Both the position numbers and the translations under genes were made by a program. DNA of 64,000 nt from positions 2,294,001 to 2,358,000 of the forward strand of contig JAUCEF010000006.1 in the NCBI GenBank assembly GCA_033558025.1, read 5' to 3'. Every line of letters starts with the position of its first letter. Positions within the stretch are counted from its first letter, which is position 1. Origin of the DNA: Phytophthora sp. 'mugwort'. Taxonomy: Eukaryota; Oomycota; Peronosporomycetes; Peronosporales; Peronosporaceae. This document shows, one piece after another, positions 1 through 12,107 of the stretch. The notes below the pieces were generated by a model. That model ran no database searches. It saw nothing but the letters and a program-made list of their open reading frames with translations, and was not told where the DNA came from.

Positions 1-273
1 GGCATTTGTATCAGCTCCATCTTTCATGAACAATCGTGGCATCTATTTTTCACGAACTACAACCTACCTTTTCCAGGTGTATCAATTTGCACGCCGCTGT
101 CCAGCAGAAACTCAACCTAGTGGGGTGAGTACGACATCCTGGTTAGCGGGCATTGTATGTCACTAGTAGATGAGCCTTACCATTGCGCGGGATCCGTTAG
201 CCGCTGCCTCTGCAAGATCAATGTGCGAGCGAATCAATCCTTCCTGTGCCTGCTGGTCGTCTCCATCCGACAT
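1..273 (-). CDS. Ankyrin-repeat protein, 5' end only
   Basis: The start codon is at 273 on the minus strand and the gene runs off the left edge. Exon 1 (273-181) gives 31 codons beginning MSDGDDQQAQEG. A GTAAGG donor and CTAG acceptor remove 180-117. Exon 2 reads VEFLLDSGVQIDTPGK, the second helix and loop of an ankyrin repeat. At 42-1 another reading gives MPRLFMKDGADTNA, also an ankyrin helix 2 plus loop. The two pieces are separated by only about 25 bp and are out of frame, and the helix 1 expected between them is missing. The copy may carry a small deletion, or the second junction is misread. Ankyrin repeats mediate protein binding; nothing more specific can be said. Confidence 0.5.
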
Positions 274-472
274 GATGGTACTTAGCTGCGGCTGGGCTAT
301 CAAAGATCGCTACTAAACAATGCACAAGGTCAGGGTGCCACCTGTGAAAACGGATTGCGACGCTTCACAGCAGGCTGACAACGCAACGCAACTGCTACAT
401 GTAGTATACCTAAGAGCAAAAGCGGTGAGAATACATAGATTAGTGCATTATTGCACGGGTTCCGCACATTTG

Positions 473-3400
473 TTACGACCTCGTTAGATTTTCGAGACAC
501 TTGGCGATCGACACACGATATACATTCGTGCCATGCATCGTCGTCTTGCGCCTCGACGAATTGTGAAGGTGCCGCTCTACGAAACTCGGGTCGACAATCA
601 GATTACCCGCGACATCAAGTGAGATTTCGGTTCCCACGTGCTGATACAGTCCCCACTGTGGTCACGACAATTGCGCGTGTGTTAGTATACACCACTCCCT
701 AACGCAACAACAATGCACGCATACGTACAAATTTCGGCCATCCCGGTACAATGTCGCCGTCCATGACAACTCGGTAACTGATGGGGACACAACTATCGTA
801 GTGCTGACGGAAGCTTGGATTGCCGACGCGAGGACCGCCGAAGTTATACATATTGACTTTGATGCTGAAATTTACAGCAAGGTCGTACGCGGCTATAATC
901 GCAAGTGCACCACCCATACTGTGGCCGGTGATATATACCGAAATGCCAGGATTTTCGTCTAGAATAAGCCGTGTCACCTCTTTTAGTTCATCTCGGATGG
1001 ATTCATACGCAATCCAAAATCCTACACAAGAAAACAACACATAGTTAGAGGACTGCTTCCCTGAAAAAAAAGCAAATAGGCGAATCCAAATCGAGAGCCA
1101 TACCTCGATGCACTCGCGGCAGCGCCATGTTCAACAAGGGGATCTTTGCTGCAATATCCTTCACTTTTTCCAAACACGATTTTCTCCATCGCAGCCCTCG
1201 AGATTTTATCCAAAGCACCTTTTGATCAGCTCGGAGATTGCTTTTCCAGTTTTCTTTACTAGTTGTGCCTCGGAATGATATCACCAAGCGTCGGTGATCC
1301 TCTTGACTCCATGCGACGACTACGTGCGTGTCGGTGAGATTGCTTCGCAGATGAGTGATCAGTTCAAACCGATATCGCTCAAGGGTGAGTTCCCCATATC
1401 CAGACGACGATGGGCATCCAGGGGGATCGAAGTAAGCTTGATACGCCAACTCCAGCAACCATCCAGCCGTTTCCACACAAAATAAGTTTGAATCGGGTGT
1501 AAGAAAGCCGTAAGAGTCCACACGCGGCTTTTCATCGATGTGGAACGCTGTGGATGCCAGCAGGCCCGTGCTGCCTCCCGCAAGTGGAGGCAAGTGTACA
1601 AACATGACCAGATAAACATACACAGACAAGAACAGGAACTTGCCTAGTGATGGGTGGCCAGTGTGCATCTTAGCAAATGTGTGCACTGAATCTTGGATGA
1701 ACGCATCGTAGCCAACGAAGTACCACGTTTGGGTCAAGAAAAATGTCTGGAGAGCTGAGAGCACAAGGACGTAGACAAAAATAAGCAGTGTCTCAAGCAC
1801 GAGATATCGGTACGAAAGTTGCTTAAAGCGAGTTGCCATGTACGGTAAATCCTTGAGATGCCGGCCAGATCGCGCTCCAACTGCCATAATCCACACGAGC
1901 CAAAACAGCACCAAACCCGTATGAATAAAGCCAAGAAGTACATAAAGCTCTTCGTTGTTGAAATTATGGGCAAATGATGTCCTTTCCACTCCGAAGAACA
2001 GCTTAGGCATCCGTAGTACAGTCATCCCCGTGTCCACAGCGAAAAGTACCAAGCCAAAAATGAGTTTCGTAATAAATGAGCATCTCCGAGAGGAAAAATC
2101 TGCGCTGTGCTGGTCCATCAGGCTCAACCAAAACACGTAAAAGAAAGCTTCCGCGAATGACTGACATGCAATCGATACAAATCGAGTGCGCATACTCACA
2201 GTGGTGTACAGCTCCGATACTGCATACACTGGATTCTGCCACACTACGAGTACGATGCCAACGCCTAGTAACCATTTCTGCACTGTAAGCACTTGGCTCC
2301 ATGATCCACCATGGAAATTTAGCACCGAAATGAACCAACAAGGAAGTGTCAAAAGGGATGCCAACATCAGTACTCCTCGAACAACGACTTCGCCGACATG
2401 GATTGCTGGCTTTCTGTGGAACGCAAGAGCGACGAGCAAAGAACTTAGATGTCAGAATAGCAAATACAAATGAGCGAGTTAACACCAGCAAAATGTACGT
2501 ACGTATACGCAAATTGATAGACAACGTCCTTGCCGAAAACATTCGGATACAGCCCTCTGAATGTAACGACAGCGAAATACGCATCGTATCCACTTCCACC
2601 CTACGGGAAACAAACCCACCGCGTATGAGTTAAACGAATGCTTCGGATAACATACAGGAAGGACTTTATCCTCACCAATCGGTCGACATCTTGCGTGATC
2701 TCCAGTAGCCTTACAGCTTCACATGGTCCGTCTGACCGACACTCCACCCAAACACTCTGATTGTGCTCATCTGCGACGAGGTCCCTTGCCGCCGGTGCCA
2801 CGTCGTGGTCAATACCATACAGCCGGGCATCGTAGATCAAGACATAACCTGCGTCCTGATCAACCTCTCCGTCCTCATGCTCCGAGATGTTAGATGCTTC
2901 ATCGTTTATATTGCTCTTCCATCTGTTTACATCTCGATCCATGTCCCAAGCAGTCCCCACACGTTCCAACTCCTGAAATGTATTGCTTTCCTCCAGTGAC
3001 GAAAGCAACCCTGACAACGTTGAAGTGTTCACCTGCTCTCGAACATCGAGTTTAATCTCAATAGACCCTGTATACCGCGACACATTGGCCACATATGCTG
3101 TCCACTGTGCAATATCCCTCGTCTTGTCCACTTTAATGCACGCCTCTCTCCTCGCTCCATCCTTGCAGACCGCTCCCGATAACTCTAGCGCCTATTATAA
3201 TAATTGAAGTGCCAATAGTCAGAATCAGATATTGCTACTCATAAGAAAATCTGATTCCTCATATACTCCGCACCGTTTCCAAGTATCCTTTGCTCTGCAG
3301 ATAGGGCAGGACCATCGCCAGCAAGAACGCCAGGTACGTGACCCATAGAACCGCTGTGGCAGCTCTTGACGAGAGTGTCTCGAGTCGAATCTGTGGATCA

Positions 3401-3633
3401 AACACATGCCTTCGTTTCTGATTCTCGGTCGAGTCGGTGGCAGCCGTCTCTACCCCTAATAGAGGTGCCGTCGAAGATACCGTCGGCAGACGCGAGTGCA
3501 TCTCGTACGAGTCGCGGAAGAGCTCTGATGACGCATAGCCCGTGGATTGGAACAGCAGAGGGCGATACACGCGCTCCTCTTCCGCGTCATCGTCGCCCGG
3601 AGCCGCGCCGGAGGCTAGGTCGAGCGGCCGCAT
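473..3633 (-). CDS. TMEM181/Wntless-like membrane domain fused to class-3 lipase
   Basis: Six exons join in frame (3633-3274, 3191-2676, 2600-2503, 2443-1104, 1021-729, 655-473) into 929 aa; every intron is GT-AG and 59-82 bp. Residues ~95-117 form a first membrane segment, followed by an extracytoplasmic region. Several more segments lie at ~325-600 and resemble the GOST/TMEM181/Wntless seven-helix domain (note LPYMATRFKQLSYRYLVLE). A class-3 lipase domain follows: SFRGT oxyanion region, nucleophile in GHSMGG (~805), Asp in MDGDIV. The last small exon supplies the His (YQHVGTE), which completes the Ser-Asp-His triad and supports the exon. It is probably a membrane-anchored acylglycerol or phospholipid hydrolase; the substrate is unknown. 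It ends 134 bp downstream of the TPLATE-like gene on the same strand. Confidence 0.82.
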
Positions 3634-3767
3634 CTTGGATCTGATGCGGAGAATGACTTAGAAAACACAATTTAACTGTTTTTGACCAATGAAACTGGGG
3701 CTCAGGTATGTCGACCACCGAAATTGGTGTGGTATACATCAAGTTGAAGTTGTCTTCAACTGCCGCA

Positions 3768-6700
3768 TTAGAGGAAGTTGCCCCACTGCTCGTCGGGGTT
3801 TGGAATGACTTCGGGGGCCCGCGTCTGCTCAGGCTGCTGGCCGCCGCGTGTCAAGGAGGACATGCGGTCGCTGGGGGCGCTTATTTCTTTGTGGAAGCTC
3901 GTGGTGGATCGCACGTCCGGCGCGAAGGTCGCGGTGGCAGTAGACACGGGCGGCTCCTGCAAGGCGAACGCCACTCTGGAAGATTCAGATATGTTCTGTA
4001 TCGGGGGAGGGACTGGGGCCGAAAACGCGTCACCGAAAGTAGATACTGCGGCTGGCAAGGAGATCGAAGTCTCGACAGTGCTGCTGAGTGAAGTGAATGG
4101 CTGCCCCCTTTCGAGAACAGTCAATGGTGTACCAGCCGCGAGCTGTACGCAGTCTCCACCAAAGAGACGGGTAGCGTCATTCGGCCACTTCTCGAACTCT
4201 CGGATATTTTCACGAGTTGACCGGACTTCCAGAATACCCGACCAGCTTGAATCCGACTCGAGACTCATGGTCAATGCCGCGACAATATAGGAACCCCATC
4301 GTGTCTGAGTGAGCATTGCAATCTAATGCGTAGACAAGAGTGATAGAGTGGGTTAGTGCACCGTTCGAATGACTATAGAAGGGAAGGACAGACCAGACGT
4401 ACGTGAAAGTACATCGGTAGCTCAAGTAGCAACTCGGACACGGCAGCGACTTTGGCGTTCATGACATGGAGCGTGTGCTGACAAACCCCAAGCTTCCTCT
4501 CTTGGAATTCCTGCGCCGTTGCATGCCACAACACACTCGAGTTGGCGCTGCAACAGAAACACAGTTAAGGACGATGAGCAGAAATGATCATAAAAGACCG
4601 CTGCATAGATTCGTACCTCTGCCAGCAGTGCTGGAAGAATGCAGCAGTCGCAAACTGAGACTGCGGGGTTCGAAGTAGCGTGTCAAAATGCAGCACGTAG
4701 CGGTTACTAAATGCCAGACGAACTGGTATCGGAGATGCCTCCTCGACAGGATTGCCCCCTATATCGTCGCCGTCTTGGCTAGGTTCTTGAACAAGTACTG
4801 CTTGTATCAGAAAGGTAGCCTGCGTGAACTTGCGTATGCGGAACTGCTTCTGCGCTCTGATCACGCCAAATGGTGGTAAACTGGTACTGCCTCCGCTTGT
4901 ACCAACGCTGATGGTCTCCCCGGCACGTAACATACGCAGCTTTAAATCATTCGAAGTGTCCACGCATTGAACGACGCCAACACCCCCAAGCGGACGAAGT
5001 TGAATTTCCAGGTCGTTCAAGGCCCAGGTAGTTAGATTGCAGCAGCTGACGTCGAGTGAAACCACGTCTTCTTTTCCTAACTGCGGATGGTGGTGGCATA
5101 TCCGGATAGAGACAGGGTCAGCACCACCCGTAACAGTGATCGGCTCTCGATCTTCTTCATCTGAAGCAATTTCTGGACGATCTCCAGTGGTATCGTAGTG
5201 TTTTCGAGGGAGAAAGATGTCCTGTGGGTCAAATATTTCTTTCGAGAATTGAGTCCCAGATTTCGATGTTGACTCTGTTGCCGACAGTAATGTCATAACA
5301 TCCTCGATGCTAATATTCACATTATTCGATACCAAGTCAGTAAATCCCCAGCACATTCGAGAGAAATAACAATGGTTTCACGTACACACGATACTGCTGG
5401 GAAGTTATCGCTGGGGGGTTTCCCGACGCCGATAGCGCTGCAATCATTTTCTCGCATATCTGAAGAAACTGGAGCTGCGTGTGGGGGTGAAGGTATGCTA
5501 GCAGAGTGATACAGTCGCCAAGGACCATTAGTGCGTCGACATTGTTGGCATCACCCGCACGCTTCCGACTTGCAGGTGTTTCCTCCGCACCATCTCCGCC
5601 ACATCCAAGCAAGCCGTCGTCAAAAGTAGCTCCTTCCATTTCGTCGTCGTCATTCCAAATAGCAGTGAACAATCGACCCGTTTCTCGCTGAAGTTCTCGC
5701 ACCAGTGCGTCAAAAGGTACGTGTGTAGCGTACGTCCGATGGAGTCGAACGCCAATCCAAAGTATTTGGAGCCGGGCACACTGGGACGCAATCTGATCCA
5801 TTGTTGGGAACAGCTCTTGCTGGAAAAAGTCGAGCGACTCACGAAGTGCGAGTTCAGGGCAGGCCAGCATACTCTGAAAGTGTGACGTCAGCAATCCTGT
5901 GTAGTAAACGATGTTCTCGCTGATCTCGCAGGATCGACGATACGCCTTCGGCGAGGTAGTAGCGGAGCCACCCAGCTTTAGTAGCAGCAAGCCTCGAAAC
6001 ACTCTCAAAGCAATGAGCTGAGATATTTGATGTTCCACAGCGCCTTGTCGAGGAGATGAGAGCAGTTCTGGCGCACTGGAGAGAGCTTGAAAAAGTGCTC
6101 GAAACACTTCGGAGCCGTTGGTCCGCGGTGATAATCGGGAAAACCCCTTTGGCTGCCTGAAGAACGCCAAAGTACACAATCCCTGGAGCAGCTGAAAGTC
6201 CCGGTTAGCGATGACATGCTCGGCGATCGTGTTCATAAGGCTCTGTACGAGGTCCCTTCGATCTTTCTCCTGATCCAGAAGGTAAAGCGCTTCAGTTGTA
6301 CGGACAAAGAGCGATTGGCAGTTGACACCAGAAAGCCAGGCAAACGTTTTCACAAGCATCACACAAAGCTCGAGCTTGAGTTCAGGACTGGACGCGCCGT
6401 TCCTGCTGCTGCTTTTGTTAGCGAGATAGCATTGTGCGATAAGATGATTGGCGAGCTGAGCAGCCCAGCGCATACGGGCATACTTCTGTAAGGGATGCGC
6501 CAATAGAATGAAGATAGCCCGGCACACGCTAGTAGCCTGTGCTAGCGACACTCGTGTCGATACTGTTGGAAATGCCCAGGACTCAAGCAGGTCACTCACA
6601 AGTTCATCAACGCGAACGGGCTCCGTGGATGACTGGGGCTCGTCGTCGTCATCATTTGTCCCGTCGGCGTTATTATCTTCAATATCAATTTCCATGTACG

Positions 6701-7677
6701 GCACACTCACACTTGGGCATCGCGCACCACTGCGCTCCATCATCGTACACAGCAGCATAGAAATCCAAAGCATAGCATTTGGCTGCAGCGTCATGGGTAG
6801 ACTGCGTGCAGCAGTTGTCAAGACTCGAATTCGCGGGAAAGCTTGTTTGTAGATCACCGAGACGACATCGTCTATTGGTGCTTGAATGCGGATAGATTCT
6901 TGAATGCTTGGGGAATATGGTGCCATCGTGCTGGAACGTGCAAATAGGGTCGCTAAAGCCGCGAAGGCGGCACCCGCAGCCCATAGAGCACTTTGATACT
7001 GTCCATCAAATGAAAGAGTATGAAAAATCAGCTTCCAACAATCGTTAACGACCGTCTCCAGATCTTGCTGGCAGCAAACTCGTGCCTCGTGCGACTCGAA
7101 TGGGAAGACGAACAGTCCGTCTCCAGCGACATTAATCGCCACATCTAGTGTTAGCGTCGACAGCGTCTCGATCGCGTTGCAGCGAACCTCGACGTCTTGA
7201 TGAGTTAAAACTGCACGCATCTTGTTCATGGGCTCCCTTTCAGGGGACAACAGAAACCCGAGCACAAGAGGTATTGGAACTTGACCAAGCACCGGAACTG
7301 CAGCGGCCAAAGACGACGTACTCTCACAACTACCGAGCTCGGTCACGACCGCTTCCAGGATGAATTTCCAGACCTCATGCGTGGCGCAGCCAGGAGCAAT
7401 TCCAGCGAGTTGAAATCCAAGAACTTTCATAGCGGTGCTGCTTTCTGGCCTTAAGCATTCCTGTATAACGATGTATAGGGTCAGCCAAATTATTAGAGGA
7501 TTGCTAGTCTTCAATTGTCAAGAGAACTGAGGTTAATGCCGTTACCTCCAGCCCCTCGCGATATTCTCTCAGGGTCAACGCATTGGGTCGGACTGAAGCA
7601 AGCTGCAACAACTTCTGCACTTGGGCTAGCGCTCTCTTCGCAGACTCTCCGCCACCACCTAAGCTTTCCTGCAGCAT
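3768..7677 (-). CDS. TPLATE-like large subunit of a TSET/TPLATE-type coat
   Basis: Exons 7677-7546, 7460-5386, 5309-4617, 4547-4403 and 4322-3768 keep phase and give about 1199 aa, close to plant TPLATE (~1180 aa). The N-terminal ~700 residues are an alpha-solenoid resembling the adaptin-like trunk of TPLATE (for example LGFQLAGIAPGCATHEVWKF and FRALFQALSSAPELLSSPRQ). An acidic linker is followed by a beta-rich appendage-like region and a segment TRWGSYIVAALTMS. Such subunits act in clathrin-linked endocytosis at the plasma membrane. The frame is open upstream to about 7757 with a possible acceptor (ATTTAG) before it, but no Met is seen there, so an upstream exon may exist; I used the first Met at 7677. 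The alternative is another adaptor-coat beta-type subunit. Assignment is by general likeness only. Confidence 0.55.
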
Positions 7678-7761
7678 TCTCGTCCACAAGTGCCCAGTTA
7701 TTCTTGCGATGGGATCCTTTGCCAGCAAGCGTCCTTTGGCAAAACGACGCTTTGTTTGAGA

Positions 7762-8124
7762 TGGCTAAATCTTAGTATGTACAGAAGATTATTGTAACGA
7801 TGTACATGTACTAACTTGTTGCAGTACTATAAGATTCGTATTGTAAGGTTTTCGAGACAACGTTGCCTTCCACCTCAGTTATATCATTGGTTTGGTATCC
7901 CACGAGAAAGTTAGATTTGTGCTCTCGAGCTCTTTTTTTTATACGCACCTTGATGGTCAAGTGGACTTTTCATCCTATAAAGCAAAGTACTTGGGACGAG
8001 CGCAGACTCCGTCGTATGAACAGTGTACGTCCGTTAAAGAGAACAAGGTTGCGACGGGACTATCTATCATCTCCACCAAATTGTTTGGGCTTGCAGTCTC
8101 ATTCAAGCAAACCAACGAGGTTCT
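7762..8124. promoter_or_regulatory. Divergent intergenic region, TPLATE-like / NSE4
   Basis: This is the short shared 5' region of two divergently transcribed genes. No clear initiator motif stands out. It may hold an unrecognised first exon of the minus-strand gene. Confidence 0.35.
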
Positions 8125-9347
8125 ATGACGCAGGACGGAAATTCGAATCTGGCACCGCCTGCTTTCCCGCAGCTACGGCCGTTGCTGACCCAGTCGAATC
8201 TGTCGGATCAAGAACGCCGAAAAGTGCGTGACTGGGAGAGGGAGCTGCTGCAAGATATAAAGGAGAATGCTGCCGACCTGGCAGATCTCCAGTCAGGCAA
8301 GTTTGATCATGCCGCTAATGACCTGGATGTGCTGTACAAAAGCGTGAGCTACCCGCGCGAGGGTAATTTGGATGGTCTGTGTCTCGACGAGTTAGACTCG
8401 GCAGTGGGAAAGCAGGCGGATTTGTTGAGTCGCATGGACATCACAAAGGTTTGTACAGTAATACCGTTGAAATGGTAAAGCCAAGTACTGTGCATACGCA
8501 ACATTTTAGTTTAATGCTTCAGACTTGATTGCTACAAGCGCCAAAGCCCTTGCTGCTGGTTCCGAATTTCGCTGGGAATTTCTGGGCATGCCACCGGAGT
8601 GAGCTTTAACTCAGTACCGGAGACCAACTTCACGTGAGTTGAAATTAACTACACGAGCAGAAAGCTGAAATGACGAAGCGATCACAATGTATAACTTGGG
8701 TGTGTAAGTTCGGCCTGATGGGAATTCAGGTAATCGGAAAGATGAAGAAAACCACTCGACGCCGAGTCCCCACGGATAAAAATGTGCAGGAATCCCAACC
8801 ACATGCATATACAGCTAAGGTTTGCAGTAGCGAACTCACAATTTTCAATAGACGAGGCTAAATTCGATGTTATTTTTAGAACGAGGACATTAAGGATGCA
8901 CAGGCTAGGCGCTTGTGTACCCTGGAGACTGCAGAGCCTAAGCACAAGGTGCCGCTTTTTGATGTAGTCTTGGATTCAAGCAGCTTCGAGCAGGTATCAG
9001 TGACACTAAAAAACAGCTAGCTTTGAGTCCCTAAATATCGTTGTTGCCGTGCTTACAGACAGTCGAGAACCTGTTCGACTCGTCGTTTCTGGTCCAGAAT
9101 GGATCATTAGGAATAGTAGTGGATGATACCATTGAACTTCCTCTTCTTCGTAAGAGAGTGAAATGCAAACTCACGGGGGACAAATATTAACTGTTGTTTT
9201 GGTTTGGTTTCGCTTAGAACTAAGAGATGGTTCAACAAAAGACGTGCCGAACAGCAACAATGCATTCTCAGCATCACCCCTGCCCAATGGGAGGAGCTTG
9301 TCAGTGCGTATGGTCAAGACGAGCCTTTAGTTGGCCACTGCGGTTAA
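8125..9347 (+). CDS. NSE4: SMC5/6 complex kleisin subunit NSE4, frame probably damaged
   Basis: Exons: 8125-8448, 8510-8633, 8709-8819, 8880-8993, 9059-9157, 9225-9347. NSE4 is the kleisin of the SMC5/6 DNA-repair complex. The first exons carry the N-terminal kleisin helix region (LDELDSAVGKQADLLSRM, then SEFRWEFLG). Later exons hold the C-terminal signature TVENLFDSSFLVQNGSLG and finish with ILSITPAQWEELVSAYG. Exons 1 and 3-6 are in phase. Exon 2 is 124 nt, not a multiple of three: after WEFLG the frame must change to continue as GVSFNSVPETNF, and the phase into exon 3 does not close either. Either a small indel or assembly error sits near 8585-8633, or the copy is a recent pseudogene. Confidence 0.75.
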
Positions 9348-10324
9348 TATTGCAAGTACCAGTCTGAAATCAGCTTGAATAACCGTTGATTGTACCAACG
9401 CACGCCTGATCTCAAATTCATCTTGTAATCGATGCCAGCGGTCGACCCTGAGAGGTTTTTGTCAGGTGCGAAAAAAAAAAAAAAAAATGCGAGTATCAAC
9501 CTGCTGCAACAAGCGTCCAGCAGGTATAGTTCCCTCAAGACCAAGCGCTTTTTTCTCTTTGCCAACCATACCGGCTGCCGGAAAAATCTGTTGCAAGTGC
9601 GCACATTTCATCGCTTTGGTATTTGCTTGCTATATGTTGTGGGGCTCAACGGAGTGCTGCTCGCGGGTGTGGTTGGTACATGTAGCAAATCGCGGCCTGT
9701 GCATGGATTTCCCTGTGATGTACAGTTACTTCTACACCAATTTACGCAGGGTTCTGGATGCCTTTGTTGATTGTCGAATTCTCTTCCGTTCCTTTCAGTT
9801 CCTTTCAGCCAATTTACTATTGTGTATCGCTGGAACGGCTGCGCAGACTCTCACGGTGATAGTTTGGCACATTGAGCCGTCGTTCTGGATGCATTGACGC
9901 CCATAATGCGAGCCAAACTTCCCGATATGCCGCAGTTACCGAGCCATCGTCCTTGCGCCGTCTCATCCTTAGAACGTAAACCCGACATTATTCTTCATGA
10001 AGCGTGACCAGAAGCAGGTTCAATTACTCGTCATACCATTTTGCAGTATTTCTACTTCTGAAGGAAGGAAAGTACCTCGAAGTCTTATGTTTCGGTCGAA
10101 ATGCCATTGATGAAGATCAGAGATGTCATCAGTACCGATAGCAAAACCTGCGTCACCAAATCGATCTCGACAATTCCAGCATGTATTAATAACTGTAGCA
10201 CCCTCCCAGCCTCGCAAAAGGGTCCACTCTTCCAATTATCCCCAGTCCAGAACCATGTATTCGCATATTCCGGTCAGATCCGCTAAATAACAGCTGGTGC
10301 ACACGCGAAAGTTTCCATTGCGCG
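9348..10324. other. Intergenic, NSE4 to sphingomyelinase-like gene
   Basis: I see no coding region. There is a run of A near 9472-9487. The short open frames here lack family motifs. The stretch should contain the NSE4 3' UTR and the promoter of the next gene. Confidence 0.6.
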
Positions 10325-11958
10325 ATGCTCGGCCTGCTCGCTCTCCTGCTGGTGACACCGACGTCTGCGGCGTCGGTGGGGCGCATCCTGCACTTCTCGG
10401 ACGTGCACCTGAATATTTCGGAATCGTTCTCCGCTGCGGACGACGCGCGCATCCCCATTCGTTACTTTCAAGACGCGCCCTTGCCACTGCTCGAGTCCGC
10501 GCTGGTGTACGCCAAAGAGCACGTGGTGGCCGATCCCGAGCTCTTCCTGTACACGGGAGACCACGCGGCCCATGGGCTCTTCACCGATGAATACATTGCT
10601 AAAACCGTGGAGACAAACGTCCACGCGATGGAGAATTATTACCCGCCAAAGGGTCATGAGGCCACGGCGATGATTGGCAATGCGGACGGGAGTAAGTGGG
10701 GAGAATTGTGTTGTCAATTTATGAGAAAGCTGATTGTTGTTGGTGATGGTGTCGATGGCAGACCCGGACTACTACATGGAGGTCACGGACCCCGAAAAAG
10801 AGTCGAATCCGTCCATTGAGCTCATCTCGAAGGTCTGGGAAGACTCGTTGTCGACGGCAAACATGGATCTGCTGAATCGACGCGGATATCTGAGCTACGC
10901 ACTGGACGACAAGCTGCACGTGATCACGCTGAATACGGTGCCCTACTCGGTATGGTAGCTGCAACTGCTAGGTGGAGGACGAGCTGGTGTCTGATGATTT
11001 TTTGTTATTGCTCACACCGCAGCCGAGTCATTTGCCAGACACATCGGAGCAGCCAGACCCATTTGGACAGTTTGCGTGGTTGAATCAGACACTTTCTCAG
11101 CTGCAAGATGCCGGCAAGTTCGCGTACATTGCTGGTCATATTGCTCCGATCGTGGACTCGTACGGAGGCAATCCGCAGTGGCACACGAAGTATATTGTGA
11201 AGTACAAGAAAATCGTTGGCAAGTATGCCGATGTGATCAAGGCACAGTTCTTTGGTCATGTGCACAGTGTCGAGTTCCGTCTTCCTGTAGCGTCGCTCGA
11301 TGGGGCCATTGGAGACGACAATGCCTTCCAACTGCTGCCGATGTACATTACGGGCTCGATCTCACCGCTTTTCGGCAACAACCCTTCCTTCATGGTCTGG
11401 GACTACGATACCGAGACGTATAACGTGTTAGATTACGCTGTGTACGCTTCCAACATCGCGGAGAGCGATCCTCAGCTCGACTGGAAGCTCTTGTTTAAGG
11501 CGAGCGAGGCATACGGCCTTAAGTCGCTATCCCTGACCGAGCTCTCGTCCTTTGTGGACCGTGCTGGCCAGAACGTGAGCTTGGTGGAAAATTACTACTG
11601 GAACATGAAGGCCCATTCGCCCAATGCTCGGCCCTGCAAGGACGCCGTCTGCCACGCCAAGACGCTGTGTACGCTCAAGTGGTGGACTACGAAGAGGGAG
11701 TACCTGGCATGCGTCGACACAGCGCAAATGATGACTGCTGATACTTCAGTCTCACGTGCAGGTGAGGTGGCAGCGGCCTCATCCGGTTCAAGCGCCTTGG
11801 ACAACAATTTTGCAACCAAAGACGTGCTGATCATGATCGGAGCGACAGCACTAGCGACTGTCGTTGCAGTGGCTTGTGTTGCATTAACCGTGTTTGTACT
11901 CCGACGCTCTGGTGTCCTTATAAAGCGCTCGCAATACGACACCGTGGCCACGCTTTAG
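10325..11958 (+). CDS. Acid sphingomyelinase-like metallophosphoesterase, copy 1
   Basis: Exons 10325-10691, 10762-10949 and 11023-11958 give 496 aa. A signal peptide (MLGLLALLLVTPTSA) is followed by a calcineurin-like metallophosphatase fold: SDVHLN, YTGDH, IGNADG, a lone His in AGHIAP and GHVHSVEFR. The C-terminal half (NQTLSQL, then Cys-rich CKDAVCHAKTLC) matches the acid sphingomyelinase/SMPDL family. A membrane segment lies near residue 460-482, so the catalytic domain is secreted or lumenal and tethered. Family members hydrolyse sphingomyelin or related phosphodiesters. The usual GNHE motif reads GNAD here, so the catalytic His is absent. Intron positions and phases are the same as in the inverted paralogue at 52.2-54.0 kb. 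Confidence 0.88.
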
Positions 11959-12107
11959 AGACGAAAGTCTCTTTTAACCTTCCTTTACCGGTCGTCAAAG
12001 CAGGAAGAAAAAAAGGATGTAAAGAAAACCTGTTCCCCTGCCGTGGTCCAGCTGACTCATCATGTATATCTTCTGTGCTTAACTCATGCGCACTCCTGCA
12101 TCCACGC

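Noticed and set aside
7863..8231. 122-codon plus-strand frame upstream of NSE4
   Set aside because: Overlaps the NSE4 start in another frame and has no motif.
9432..9897. Overlapping 112- and 143-codon plus-strand frames after NSE4
   Set aside because: They span a poly-A run, have no domain motif and lie in the expected 3' UTR/intergenic space.
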